From Candidatus Gagatemarchaeum stordalenia (GTDB lineage: Archaea; Thermoproteota; Nitrososphaeria; Nitrososphaerales; Gagatemarchaeaceae): a stretch of DNA of 64,000 nucleotides. Below the pieces are notes generated by a model. That model did no database searches, was not told the origin of the DNA, and was given only the letters and a program-made list of their open reading frames with translations. The stretch is taken from contig PLUF01000094.1 of NCBI GenBank assembly GCA_003164815.1, forward strand, positions 62,001 through 126,000, written 5' to 3'. Position 1 is the stretch's first letter. Every line of letters begins with the position of its first letter. Shown one piece after another: positions 36,024 through 44,757 of this stretch. A program made the position numbers and the translations under genes.

Positions 36024-36335
36024 GTGGAGGAAGCGAAAGAAGGTTCGATGTTCGGCGTGGCCGTCGGCGGCAATGCGATCCTCCTGTTAAAGATCGGCGG
36101 GAAGATCTACGCGATGGACGCGGTGTGTTCTCACTATTTTGGATACCTGCCCAAGGGCGACGTGAAGGACCGCGCGGTAATTTGCCCGGTTCACAAGGCC
36201 CAGTTCGAGGTTACCACTGGGAAGGTCGTGAAGAACGTCCCCGCCCTGATGAAGCTTGCGACCCGCAAGGAAGCGACCGACCTGCGCGCTTACGAGGTCG
36301 AAGTGGTCGATAACAGCATCCGAATAAAGGTCTAG
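36024..36335 (+). CDS. Small Rieske [2Fe-2S] protein
   Basis: The 103-residue protein has Cys35-S-His37 and Cys54-P-V-His57 as cluster ligands (AVCSHYFGY; ICPVHKAQFEV). An in-frame stop at 36012 leaves GTG at 36024 or ATG at 36048 as starts; the GTG is used because it keeps the first strand. It follows the larger Rieske gene, probably in one transcript. Partner unknown. The shared GGKIYA segment ahead of the first ligand pair shows that the two are related. Confidence 0.87.
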   Translation: MEEAKEGSMFGVAVGGNAILLLKIGGKIYAMDAVCSHYFGYLPKGDVKDRAVICPVHKAQFEVTTGKVVKNVPALMKLATRKEATDLRAYEVEVVDNSIRIKV

Positions 36336-36510
36336 CGCGAGCCGGGTCTTTGCCAAACCGCCTCGCTCTCGGGTTCAATCCGGTTCTACCCGTGAGAGAA
36401 GCAGTCCGGCTCGGCCAGAAGGCGAAACAGCGCGGGTCCGAAGAGATCGAAGACAGGGAGGGCGGGATGCTGAGCGAGGCATAATAGCCGAACCACATGA
36501 ACGTGAGACG
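36336..36510. other. Gap without recognisable gene
   Basis: No gene is supported here on either strand; the region becomes less GC-rich toward 36480. A TATA-like gcataata at 36478-36486 precedes the zinc-finger frame that follows. Confidence 0.4.
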
Positions 36511-36621
36511 ATGCCAATCTGTCCCAAGTGTCATAACCTCATTAGCACGAATAATTACGAGAGGCACCTCACACGGCTTATTCTCCATTCTCGGCAGACG
36601 AAGGGGCCACGAGAAACATGA
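36511..36621 (+). CDS. Zinc-finger microprotein (36 residues)
   Basis: An ATG at 36511 opens 36 codons to TGA with a zinc-finger-like pattern: Cys4-PK-Cys7 followed by His19 and His26 (C-x2-C-x11-H-x6-H) in a helix YERHLTRLILH. Archaeal C2H2 microproteins of this size are known as DNA-binding or regulatory factors. A TATA-like gcataata is 25-33 nt upstream, matching leaderless transcription. Its AT content exceeds the flanks. The frame is too short to be certain, but motif, start and promoter agree. Confidence 0.55.
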   Translation: MPICPKCHNLISTNNYERHLTRLILHSRQTKGPRET

Positions 36622-36704
36622 TAATGCGGGGTAGAACAAGTGTACTTTACTAAAGGTTTATCCTAATTACAGTAAACATATGGCAAATTGCGGAATGTGA
36701 ACGA

Positions 36705-36713
36705 ATATATATG
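36705..36713 (+). promoter_or_regulatory. TATA box of the PhoU-like gene
   Basis: atatatatg forms a strong TATA about 40 nt upstream of the ATG at 36753; it overlaps the ATG at 36711, which is therefore excluded as start. Confidence 0.55.
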
Positions 36714-36752
36714 GAGTTGGGGTGTAGAAGGCAGCGGATTGGTCATTGTAAC

Positions 36753-37814
36753 ATGGTAGCACTGCAAGAGAAAGAAAGGAGGAAGGTGCAGATCTCAGGA
36801 AAGTCCTCATGCATGGTCGCCCTCCCCAAGAAGTGGGTGAGGGAGATGGGCTTGCGCCAGGGTTCGGAGATAGTCATAACGCGGCCGAGCCTCGCCTCGC
36901 TTCTGGTCACGGCGGACGTCACCGAGCCCGTGAGCGAGAGACAGGAGGCGATAATCGAGGTCTCGGACAGGGACGGACCCGACTCCCTCTTCAGGAAGAT
37001 CGTCTCGCTCTACATCCTCGGATACAGCCAGATCAGCATCAGGGGAGGGAACGGGTTCCTCGGCTCGGCGAAGAGGGACGCGATCAAGGACCTCGTAAGG
37101 AGGCACCTCATCGGGACCGAGGGAGTCGCCGACTCGAAGGACAAGATAACGGTCCACGTCCTGCTGGGCTACTCCGAGCTCAGCGTCGACAACGCGCTGA
37201 AGAAGATGCTCCTCATCACCTCGTCCATGCACAGGGACGCGGCTGCCGCCCTCGAGAACCATGACAAGGCCCTCGCCGAGGGCGTCATCCAGAGGGACGA
37301 TGAGGTCGGGAGGTTCGGCCTGTACGTAATCCGCCAGTTGAACGTCTCGATCAGCCAGGGGATCTCCAAGGAGGCCATCCTCGAGCCCAGAGATCTGCTG
37401 GGTTACACCCAGGTGGCAAGGAGCGTCGAACGCATCGCGTCCCACGCGAGCAGGATGGCGAAGGTCGTGGCAGTCCTGGACAAGCCCCTGTCGAAGCAGC
37501 TCGTTGTAAGGCTGGGCTCGATGAGCGAGTACGCCGCAGGGCTCGTCGAAGAGGCCCTGCTCTCGCTCTTCAAGAGAGACTACGGCGGTGCGGACGTCGT
37601 CGTCGAGAAGGCCAAGCGGTTCGTCGACATGGAGGACGAACTGATCAGGTCGCTGGATGAGAGGGAGATACAGGCGTACTACACCATCCAGCTGCTGGTC
37701 GACTCGCAGAAGCGCATAGCGGAATACGCCAGGGACATAGCCGAGGTCGTCCTCGACCTGACCATCGAGAGGGTCGTGAGGAAGGAGGCTGCCCCGTACC
37801 TGAGGGCCGTCTGA
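36753..37814 (+). CDS. PhoU-domain regulator with N-terminal SpoVT/AbrB DNA-binding domain
   Basis: The 353-residue protein starts with an AbrB-like swapped-hairpin domain (RKVQISGKSSCMVALPKKWVREM, then GLRQGSEIVI) and continues with PhoU-type helical bundles (NALKKMLLITSSMHRDAAAAL and ELIRSLDEREIQAYYTI). Archaeal proteins of this type regulate phosphate uptake or related metal-phosphate responses. No pst genes are nearby. The start at 36753 places the DNA-binding domain at residue 10, after the strong TATA. Confidence 0.9.
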   Translation: MVALQEKERRKVQISGKSSCMVALPKKWVREMGLRQGSEIVITRPSLASLLVTADVTEPVSERQEAIIEVSDRDGPDSLFRKIVSLYILGYSQISIRGGNGFLGSAKRDAIKDLVRRHLIGTEGVADSKDKITVHVLLGYSELSVDNALKKMLLITSSMHRDAAAALENHDKALAEGVIQRDDEVGRFGLYVIRQLNVSISQGISKEAILEPRDLLGYTQVARSVERIASHASRMAKVVAVLDKPLSKQLVVRLGSMSEYAAGLVEEALLSLFKRDYGGADVVVEKAKRFVDMEDELIRSLDEREIQAYYTIQLLVDSQKRIAEYARDIAEVVLDLTIERVVRKEAAPYLRAV

Positions 37815-37841
37815 TCCGACCCAGCAAGGAGGCTGCCGTCT

Positions 37842-38717
37842 CTACTTCTTCAGGCTCGAGGCGAGTAGCTCAGGGATCCCCGCCGGGGTCATGGCGACCT
37901 TCACCCCGGCACCCTGCAGGGCGGCGATCTTCGACTCTGCGGTCCCGAGGTTCCCGTAGATTATCGCGCCGGCGTGCCCCATCTTCTTCTCCTTCGGGGC
38001 TGCCCTCCCCGCCACATAGGCGAAGACGGGTTTGGCGAACTTGGTGTCGATGATGTACTTCGCTAGCCTCTCCTCCGCGTCCCCTCCAATCTCGCCGACG
38101 GCGACGACGGCCTTGACCTCTTCCCGGTTCCGAACCCAGTCGAAGCAGTCCGTCAGCGTTGACCCGTTTATCGGGTCGCCCCCGATGCCGAGCGCGACCG
38201 CCTGCCCGAACCCGTTGGTCGAGAGGAGGTTCGCGATCTCGTACATGAGGGTCCCGCTCCTCGAGAAGAGCGCGACGTTCCCCGGCCTGAATGAAGTCGC
38301 GGGCACGATCCCGAGCTTCAGCAGCCTCGAAGGGATGATGAGGCCGGGCGTGTTCGGACCGATCACTGTGGCCCCCATGGTCTTCGCGAGCTCGACGAGC
38401 TTCAGTTCGTCCCTAATCGGGACGTGCTCGGTTATGGCTACAACTAACTTGATCCCGGCCCGCAACGCCTCCTCGGCCGCAGCGTAGAACGACGGCGCTG
38501 GCACGAAGATGATCGAGCTCGTCGCTCCGGTCTTGGCGACCGCGTCGGCGACCTTGTCGTAGACCCTGACGCCCATTATCCGCTCTCCGGCCTTCCCGGG
38601 GGTGACCCCGGCGGCGACGTTCGTGCCGTACTGGAGCATCAGGCCTGCATGGAGGCTGCCGTAGTGCCCCGTGATCCCCTGGACGATTATCGGCGCCCCC
38701 CTCTCTGGCAGCATCAT
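37842..38717 (-). CDS. sucD: Succinyl-CoA synthetase, alpha subunit
   Basis: SucD with SucC interconverts succinyl-CoA and succinate with ATP or GTP formation. The 291-residue protein has VQGITGHYGSLHAG (CoA site), TPGKAGERIMG, VVAITEHVPIRDE, IGPNTPGLI, the loop ALGIGGDPINGSTLTDC and the phosphohistidine in KKMGHAGAI. It overlaps the sucC end by 4 nt (ATGA). It is a central TCA-cycle step consistent with an aerobic heterotroph. Length is normal. Confidence 0.95.
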   Translation of the reverse strand: MMLPERGAPIIVQGITGHYGSLHAGLMLQYGTNVAAGVTPGKAGERIMGVRVYDKVADAVAKTGATSSIIFVPAPSFYAAAEEALRAGIKLVVAITEHVPIRDELKLVELAKTMGATVIGPNTPGLIIPSRLLKLGIVPATSFRPGNVALFSRSGTLMYEIANLLSTNGFGQAVALGIGGDPINGSTLTDCFDWVRNREEVKAVVAVGEIGGDAEERLAKYIIDTKFAKPVFAYVAGRAAPKEKKMGHAGAIIYGNLGTAESKIAALQGAGVKVAMTPAGIPELLASSLKK

Positions 38718-39811
38718 GCCTTGCTCACCGCGGCCTTGACCGCCTCGGCCGCCGTCGGGTATAGCTTCACCGGAGTGCCTGCGAGCAGGCTCCTAGCCTG
38801 CGCCTCCTCCGCGCCGCTTATCCTAGCGTAGATCGGCTGCATCCCGCCCTCGCCGACGACTTTCTTGAGCCCCGCGGCGACGTCGGTCGTCCGGGTTATC
38901 CCGCCGAATATGTTCACGAGCACCCTCTTCGTGTTGGGGAGCTTTTTCACGAGCCTCAGCGCCGCCTCCACCCTTTCCTGCTGGGACCCCCCTCCGAGGT
39001 CGAGGAAGCACGCCGGCACGCCTCCCGCGTCTGCCACCAGGTCCAGGGTCGAGAGTACGAGCCCGGCTCCGTTCCCCACGACCGCGAGGTCGCCGTCCAG
39101 CCTGACGAACGAGAACCCATCCTTGGAGGCCTCGCCTTCTAGCGGGTCTTCCGGAGGGAGCTGGGAGAACTCATGGTGCCTGAAGAGGGCGTTGTCGTCG
39201 ATGACTATCTTCGAGTCGAGGGCCACCATCGTCCCGTCTCCGGATATCGCCAGGGGGTTGATCTCCGCCAGCTCGCACTCCTCCTCCCTGCAGAGCCTCT
39301 CGAGGTCCATGAGTATCCGGACGAACTGGGCTTCGTCCTGGCCCCAGAGGTTCATCCGGAACGCCACCGACTTGGCGGCCCATTCCTTGAGCCCGTCGAC
39401 GGGCACGGGCTCCATTATCTTCCCCTGCATCGACTCGACATCTACCCCGCCGACCCTCGCACCGATGATCACGAAGCTCCGCGTCCCCCTGTCGAGCGTT
39501 ATCGAGAGGTACATCTCCTCACGAATCGGGGTGGCCCTCTCGACCAGGAGAGAGCTCGGCCTCTCGCCGCCAATCCGGAGCTGCCTAATCCTCGAGGCCG
39601 CCTTCCTGGCCTCGTCCCTGCTCTTCACGACGGCGACGCCTCCGGCCTTTCCCCTGCCCCCCGCCAGGACCTGGGCCTTGACAACCGCCGGGAGCCCGAC
39701 CTTCTGAAGGGCCGAGTCGAGCTCGGCATCGGTCCGGACTACCACAGATTCGGGGATGGGGATACCGTACTTCCTGAAGAGGTCCTTCCCCTGGTACTCG
39801 AAGAGACGCAC
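38714..39811 (-). CDS. sucC: Succinyl-CoA synthetase, beta subunit
   Basis: The 365-residue ATP-grasp protein begins MRLFEYQGKDLFRKYGIPIP and carries AVVKAQVLAGGRGKAGGV, LAEINPLAISGDG and VNIFGGITRTTDVAAGL. It supplies the nucleotide-binding half of the enzyme. The GTG start is 23 nt from a TATA (gcataaact, 39834-39842), so the message is leaderless, and sucD follows by overlap. Confidence 0.95.
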   Translation of the reverse strand: MRLFEYQGKDLFRKYGIPIPESVVVRTDAELDSALQKVGLPAVVKAQVLAGGRGKAGGVAVVKSRDEARKAASRIRQLRIGGERPSSLLVERATPIREEMYLSITLDRGTRSFVIIGARVGGVDVESMQGKIMEPVPVDGLKEWAAKSVAFRMNLWGQDEAQFVRILMDLERLCREEECELAEINPLAISGDGTMVALDSKIVIDDNALFRHHEFSQLPPEDPLEGEASKDGFSFVRLDGDLAVVGNGAGLVLSTLDLVADAGGVPACFLDLGGGSQQERVEAALRLVKKLPNTKRVLVNIFGGITRTTDVAAGLKKVVGEGGMQPIYARISGAEEAQARSLLAGTPVKLYPTAAEAVKAAVSKA

Positions 39812-39833
39812 GCCCGGTCGAAGCGCGGATGTT

Positions 39834-39842
39834 GCATAAACT
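39834..39842 (-). promoter_or_regulatory. TATA box of sucCD
   Basis: agtttatgc on the minus strand, 23 nt upstream of the sucC GTG. Confidence 0.45.
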
Positions 39843-40041
39843 TAGCGGAACGGACCCGGGGAACTAGTGGACTCCCGCTCCAGGTTCTGTCAAGTCTTCG
39901 GGTTATGCCCGAGGTTGTTGACCATCGGGCGATGATCGCCGCCCGAGGGGTTTACAGGCGAACTCACCACCCAAGGAATAAACAGAAGCCCGCTCCATTA
40001 AGGATAAATAACAATCGGCGTTGCGCGCCTCGAAGAATATC

Positions 40042-40326
40042 ATGGGCGAACATGGAAGCGACAGCACCGTCTTCGTCGGCAAGAAACCGACGATGAGCTA
40101 CGTAATGGCGTGCCTCACCCTCTTCCAGAACGGCGCGGTCGACATAACCCTCAAGGCGCGCGGGAGGGCAATCTCGAAGGCCGTCGACGCCGCTCAGATT
40201 CTGACCAAGAAGTTCGTCCCCGACGTCACGGTGAAGAGCATCGAACTAGGGACTGAGCTCGTGAAGAGCATCGACTCGGGCACGACAAGCGACGTCAGCT
40301 CGATGGAAATCCATCTCTCGAAGTAG
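40042..40326 (+). CDS. alba: Alba-type chromatin protein
   Basis: This 94-residue DNA/RNA-binding protein has the Alba fold: VFVGKKPTMSYVMACLTLFQNG with Lys14 and Lys15 at the DNA-binding position (Lys16/Lys17 in Sulfolobus), then ITLKARGRAISKAVDAAQIL and a C-terminal strand pair. It packages DNA and may bind RNA. The ATG at 40042 is 31 nt downstream of a TATA (ggataaata, 40002-40010); an upstream in-frame TTG at 40021 is less likely. Confidence 0.94.
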   Translation: MGEHGSDSTVFVGKKPTMSYVMACLTLFQNGAVDITLKARGRAISKAVDAAQILTKKFVPDVTVKSIELGTELVKSIDSGTTSDVSSMEIHLSK

Positions 40327-40379
40327 TCCGACGGGGCCGTCGGGGTGGAGGGACTGTGTGAGTGTTTTCGCGGCCGATA

Positions 40380-40388
40380 TTTTTATAT
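40380..40388 (+). promoter_or_regulatory. TATA box of the NusA-like gene
   Basis: tttttatat lies 30 nt upstream of the TTG at 40418. The reading frame opens earlier at a GTG (40358), but that is upstream of the promoter, so this element decides the start. Confidence 0.6.
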
Positions 40389-40417
40389 TGGAAGCAATAG
40401 CTAGCTTTATCGTTCTC

Positions 40418-40948
40418 TTGCCACTTAGAATCCCCATTTGCGCGTTCGACGCAAAGACAGGCATCCTTTGTGGTAAATGTCAGGCCAAGCTCACGGCGGG
40501 ACAGATAACCGAGGCGGACATACAGGTCTCCCGCGCGCTCGTGAAGCTGGCGGAGAAGATCCAGGACGTGAACAAGATGACGCTCCTTAGGAGTTTCCAC
40601 GTAGACGGAAGCTATGTCCTAGAAGTCGAGCAGTCGGACGCCGCCATCGTGAGGTCGAAACCCGAGATAAAGCAGAAGCTGGAAGAACAGCTCAAGGGTC
40701 GGGTCTGGGTGATAGCGGCTTCGAACTCCGAGAGGAGGTTCCTGGAGGACCTGTTCTACCCCATAAGGCTTCTTACGGTCAACACGGTCTGGCTCCCCGA
40801 CGGCAGCAAGCTCACGAAGGCCATCATCCCCGGACGCAGGGTCGAGCGCCTCTCGGGCGAGATCGAGCTCCTCAAGAAAATCGTGAAACAGGTGAAGGGC
40901 ATCGAGCTCATGGTCGAGTTCGAGCGCGAAGCGACAGTGCGCCTCTGA
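40418..40948 (+). CDS. NusA-like KH-domain protein
   Basis: The 176-residue protein has an N-terminal cysteine-containing turn (Cys8, Cys18, Cys21; PICAFDAKTGILCGKCQ) and two KH domains like archaeal NusA homologues (SFHVDGSYVLEVEQSDAAI; GRVWVIAASNSERRFLEDLF; PDGSKLTKAIIPGR with a GxxG-like loop). It is thought to bind nascent RNA during transcription elongation. TTG at 40418 fits the TATA and the family N-terminus. In archaea this gene is often beside translation or RNA polymerase genes; here it sits between alba and aspS. Confidence 0.85.
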   Translation: MPLRIPICAFDAKTGILCGKCQAKLTAGQITEADIQVSRALVKLAEKIQDVNKMTLLRSFHVDGSYVLEVEQSDAAIVRSKPEIKQKLEEQLKGRVWVIAASNSERRFLEDLFYPIRLLTVNTVWLPDGSKLTKAIIPGRRVERLSGEIELLKKIVKQVKGIELMVEFEREATVRL

Positions 40949-40974
40949 GGAACACGAGAACGGCGTCAGCGTAC

Positions 40975-42288
40975 CTAGGGTTGCAGCCTTTCTGGATCTC
41001 GCGGGAAGAGCGCGGCCTCCTTTGCGCTCGCGATGTTGAGCATCTGGGCGGTGAACCTCTCGATCCCGAGCGAGAACCCTCCGTGGGGCGGGACGCCGAA
41101 CCTGAAAGGCTCCGTGAACCACTTTAGCTCCTCCTCGTTCATCCCCTTCTCGCGGATCTGTTCCAGGATCCTGTCGTGGCGGTGCTCCCGCTGCCCTCCC
41201 GACGATAGCTCGAGCCCCTTGTAGAGCATGTCGACCGAGCGCGCGTATCTCGGGTTCTCGTCCACGTGCATGACGTAGAACGGCTTGACCTTCGAAGGGA
41301 ACCGGTTGACGAAGAAGAAGTCTGAGCCGAACTCGTTCTTTACGTGCTCGCTCAGGAGCTTCTCCGACTCCCGGTCCAGGTCCGAGTCCTCTGGGAGCTT
41401 GTGCCCCAGGCCTTCGAGCAGGGGATAGATCTCCGGGAACGCGAGCTCGGGGAAGGGCGTCTTGGGCTCCTCCAGCGAGACCTTGAGGAGCTCTAGCTCG
41501 GTCGTACACGAGCCCAGGACAGAGCGTATCGCGGAGACGATCATCCCCTCCTCGACGCGCATGGTGTCCCGCTCGTCGGTCACGAACGACATCTCGGGAG
41601 CGATCGTCCTGTGCTCGCTCATGTGCCGCGGCGTGTGCGAAAGCTCGGCGCGCCAGTTCGCGCCGAGGTCGTAGACCCTGCCCAGCCCTCCGGCCATGGC
41701 GAGCTGCCTGTGGAGCTGTGGGTCCTGGCGGAGGAACGCGGGCTTGCCGTAGAAGTCTATCTTGAATACCTCGGAGCCACCCTCCGAGATTCCCCCCAGG
41801 ATGCTGGGGGTGAAGACCTGGATGAAGCCTTCCTGGCGGAGATAGGACTCCATCCCGTAGATCAGGGCGGCCTCCACCTTGAAGAGGGCGGTCGTCTCCG
41901 GTCTCCTCAGGTCCAGCGTCCGCCACTCGAACCTCGTGTCGAGATTGGCGTCCGTTATACCACGGGGATCGAGTGGGAGCGGTGTTGCCGACGCGCTGAG
42001 GACCGTTATCGAGTCAGGGATTATCTCGAACCCGTTCCTCGCTATCTTGGAGTCCTTGACTAGGCCGGTGCAGATTATCACGTCCTCGGGATGGAGCGAG
42101 GAGACGGCGTCCAGGATCTCCTGCGTGACGCTCTTCTTAGGCGTGGTGAGCTGAATGATGCCCTCCCTGTTTCGCAGGAGAACGAAGTTAATCCCGCCGA
42201 GCAGCCGGACATCATGGACCCAGCCTGCGACCCGGATCTTCTGCCCGATCCTGCTCCGGATCTCCGAGATGGAGAGAAGGTCTTCCAA
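40975..42288 (-). CDS. aspS: Aspartyl-tRNA synthetase (archaeal type)
   Basis: This class IIb synthetase has an OB-fold anticodon domain (KIRVAGWVHDVRLLGGINFVLL) and a catalytic core with motif 2 region FEWRTLDLRRPE, the loop HTPRHMSEHRTIAPEMSF and motif 3 GVPPHGGFSLGIERF. The archaeal enzyme is often non-discriminating (Asp and Asn); which is true here cannot be read without GatCAB context. The TTG start at 42288 follows a GGAGGTG motif and a TATA at 42311-42320. Length 437 is normal. Confidence 0.95.
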   Translation of the reverse strand: MEDLLSISEIRSRIGQKIRVAGWVHDVRLLGGINFVLLRNREGIIQLTTPKKSVTQEILDAVSSLHPEDVIICTGLVKDSKIARNGFEIIPDSITVLSASATPLPLDPRGITDANLDTRFEWRTLDLRRPETTALFKVEAALIYGMESYLRQEGFIQVFTPSILGGISEGGSEVFKIDFYGKPAFLRQDPQLHRQLAMAGGLGRVYDLGANWRAELSHTPRHMSEHRTIAPEMSFVTDERDTMRVEEGMIVSAIRSVLGSCTTELELLKVSLEEPKTPFPELAFPEIYPLLEGLGHKLPEDSDLDRESEKLLSEHVKNEFGSDFFFVNRFPSKVKPFYVMHVDENPRYARSVDMLYKGLELSSGGQREHRHDRILEQIREKGMNEEELKWFTEPFRFGVPPHGGFSLGIERFTAQMLNIASAKEAALFPRDPERLQP

Positions 42289-42403
42289 CGCACCTCCCGT
42301 CCTCGGCCGGAGCTTAATGAAGATTGAAGAAATCCTAGTTTGCAGCCGCGTTTTCCTGCTGGGAGAGCTACTCTCCGCGCTCCTCCGTCCTCGTCTGGAC
42401 CGC

Positions 42404-43657
42404 TCAGAGGGCCTTGTACTGTTCGGTCCAGTTGGTGTAGGCGCGCAGCATGTCCGGTGAGACGCTTGGGCGGCGCGACTTCATTATCTCCTTGAAGTCC
42501 GTCATCACTATGGGTCTGGGCTGCACGGTCTTGTCGACGGCCTTGCCGCTCTCGAAGAGCTCTCGCACGACCCTCAGCTGCCCGCCCTGGCAGATGTCTC
42601 TTATGTCCGAGCCTGAGTACCCCTCGGAGATCCGGGAGAGGTCTTCCAGACTTATCGTCTGGTCGACGTTTATCGGGGCGGTGTAGTTCTTGAACATCGA
42701 TATCCTCCCCTCGAAGTTGGGGAGAGGGACGTAGATGCGCTTCTCGAAGCGCCGGAGGAACGGCCAGTCCAGGGCCCACGGCTTGTTCGTCGCGCCGATC
42801 GTGTACAGGTGGGTGTGCTTGCCCTTGTCCTGGATCCCGTCCATCTCCTTGAGGAACTGGTTCCTGACCCTGATCTCGCCTCCGACCTCGTTGTTCCGGG
42901 AGCCGAGCATCGAGTCGAGCTCGTCGATGAATATGATGACCGGGTCCCCCTTCTCGAGGAGCTTCCTCGCCTCGGTGAAGAGCTTGGCTACGTTCTTCTC
43001 AGCCTCCCCGAGCCACTTGGACATGATCGATGCGGCGTCGATGGAGATGAAGTACCCGTTGATCTCCGCCGCGGTCGCCGCCGCGAGGATGGTCTTTCCG
43101 CACCCGGGGGGACCGTAGAGGAGCATCCCGCGGGGCCACCCGAGCGGGAAGAGGTCGGGACGCTCGAACGGGAAGACGATGGACTCCCTGATCGCGCGCT
43201 TCGCGTCGTCGAGCCCGATCACGTCGTCCCAGCGGACGTTCGGCTTCTCCTTTACAACCAGTTCACTGAACGACGACTTTAGCTGCTGGACCATCTGGGG
43301 CCCCTTCGCCGCCCCGTTCCCTCCCTCCGGCGCGTGGCCGTTCACTGTCTCGGCGGGGCTTCCCGTCGGCACGGTCATCGGTGGGAAGGCCGATTCTTCT
43401 GGCTGTATGTCTCGTGGAATCAAACCGTGAGCCTGCTGGATGGCCTTGACCCGCTCCTGGTAGAGCCCTGCACGTTCCATGTAGTGCCTGTTGAGCTTGT
43501 AATCCGGGTAGAGGTGGACGAGCTTGATCAGGGTCGAGATCGCCCTCTGGTAGTTCTGGATGGCCATCCCGTGGGCACCCTGCGAGTCGAGGCGGATGGC
43601 CTCGCCCGCGTACTTCCTTGCATCTTCTTCAAGCTCTCTGGCGGCTACTACGCTCAT
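42404..43657 (-). CDS. cdvC: CdvC, Vps4-like AAA+ ATPase
   Basis: CdvC remodels and disassembles ESCRT-III polymers during archaeal cell division. The 417-residue protein has an N-terminal MIT domain (about 1-75), a linker, and an AAA+ domain with Walker A GPPGCGKT (182-189), Walker B IIFIDELDS (241-249, Asp246, Glu247), and RFEKRIYVPLPN after the arginine-finger region. The C-terminal helix region matches Vps4. It follows cdvB by 2 nt on the minus strand, with AAGGAG in the end of cdvB as its ribosome site. Confidence 0.95.
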   Translation of the reverse strand: MSVVAARELEEDARKYAGEAIRLDSQGAHGMAIQNYQRAISTLIKLVHLYPDYKLNRHYMERAGLYQERVKAIQQAHGLIPRDIQPEESAFPPMTVPTGSPAETVNGHAPEGGNGAAKGPQMVQQLKSSFSELVVKEKPNVRWDDVIGLDDAKRAIRESIVFPFERPDLFPLGWPRGMLLYGPPGCGKTILAAATAAEINGYFISIDAASIMSKWLGEAEKNVAKLFTEARKLLEKGDPVIIFIDELDSMLGSRNNEVGGEIRVRNQFLKEMDGIQDKGKHTHLYTIGATNKPWALDWPFLRRFEKRIYVPLPNFEGRISMFKNYTAPINVDQTISLEDLSRISEGYSGSDIRDICQGGQLRVVRELFESGKAVDKTVQPRPIVMTDFKEIMKSRRPSVSPDMLRAYTNWTEQYKAL

Positions 43658-43659
43658 CG

Positions 43660-44529
43660 CTATGATTCACTCCTTCTTTGTGACTTGACCTTGCCCGCGG
43701 CGACCAGCCGTATCATCGAATGCTCGACCTCGTCCTGGGGTATCCCAAGGTCAGAGGAGGTCTCGGAGACGTCGATCACTCCGTTGTGCGAGGTCGCATA
43801 CCTCAGGACCTCTCCCTCCGTCTTGGGGTCGGAGCTAGGGCCGAATAGGGTGCCGAGGATGACCTGTTCATCGTCACTGTCGTCGCCCGTCGCGAGTATG
43901 GGGATGTGGTCGTCCGTCCGGTGGATCTCCTCCTCGTACCTGCTCGGCATGACGTGCAGGCTCATCTTGAGCTTCTCCGCCTGCTCCTCCGCGAACCGCC
44001 TGGCCTGGTCCACAAGCTCCTCGGCGTTCTCGGTGTGGACGTCCACGTTTATCCCGGGAGAGATCTGGCCCATCTGGGCCATGGTCTCGGTCAGGGTGTT
44101 GTTGATGCTCGTCGAGGTGGCGTCGAGCGCGGGCACGAAGTCCTCCATGGTCTTCGAGACCGTCTTCAGCGACTTGAAGGCCGCTGTCACGTGAACCATC
44201 GCGTCGCCGACCTCCATGATCGACTGGAGCCGGAGGGAGACCTGGGTCAGCGCCAGCTCGCTCGCCTCGACTATCCTGATCGTCTTCCTGACCTCGGCGT
44301 GCTCGTTGGCGTAGACGTTCGCCTTGGACTTGTTCTTCTCCTGGAGCGACCTGACGGTAGAGTCGAAGAGCTTCTGTCGCCTCTCGGCGAGGCGGACCTT
44401 CAGGCCCTCGAGCTCGCGCCGCTGTATCTCGATCTCCTTGAGCGCGACCACGATCTTGTTCTTGTAATCCCCGTCCTTCGTCGTGCGGAGCGAGAACACG
44501 GAGCTAATCTTCCCCAAAATAGATCCCAC
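43660..44529 (-). CDS. cdvB: CdvB, ESCRT-III-like division protein with winged-helix tail
   Basis: The protein has the Snf7/ESCRT-III helical core (GSILGKISSVFSLRT, basic helices and ALTQVSLRLQSIMEVGDAMVHV) and a C-terminal winged helix (EGEVLRYATSHNGVIDVSE, LGIPQDEVEHSMIRLVAAGKV), the arrangement of Sulfolobus CdvB where the tail binds CdvA. It polymerises at the division site. The GTG at 44529 is chosen because it places the first helix directly at the N-terminus; a TTG at 44595 adds 22 unrelated residues. CdvA is not in the window. Confidence 0.9.
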   Translation of the reverse strand: MGSILGKISSVFSLRTTKDGDYKNKIVVALKEIEIQRRELEGLKVRLAERRQKLFDSTVRSLQEKNKSKANVYANEHAEVRKTIRIVEASELALTQVSLRLQSIMEVGDAMVHVTAAFKSLKTVSKTMEDFVPALDATSTSINNTLTETMAQMGQISPGINVDVHTENAEELVDQARRFAEEQAEKLKMSLHVMPSRYEEEIHRTDDHIPILATGDDSDDEQVILGTLFGPSSDPKTEGEVLRYATSHNGVIDVSETSSDLGIPQDEVEHSMIRLVAAGKVKSQRRSES

Positions 44530-44658
44530 TAACCACTCTTGAGGGTACCGGAGACGGACTGAGTAATCACCATCTTGGTCAACAATCGGAAACAAAAAAC
44601 TAAACGTGCGACAAATCTCGGCTGGAAGAGAAGACGACCGGAGGTCAAACTGTGGGCA

Positions 44659-44690
44659 CCCTTTCAGGGTATTGAAGAAAAAGAGGAGTA
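44659..44690 (-). terminator. Hairpin and T-rich tract after the second CdvB gene
   Basis: The minus strand downstream of the gene at 44758 is T-rich (ctctttttcttc) and is followed by the inverted repeat accct-ttc-agggt at 44659-44671. It separates the two CdvB genes. Confidence 0.4.
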
Positions 44691-44757
44691 GAGTGGGTGT
44701 TTCGCCCGCGCGGCAAGTTTCTCAGCCCCGCGGGCACGTACCCCACTCTCGGTTTCC

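Noticed and set aside
44530-44595. 22-residue N-terminal extension of cdvB from the TTG at 44595
   Set aside because: The residues are unlike other CdvB proteins and the AT-rich element lies too close; kept only as an alternative.
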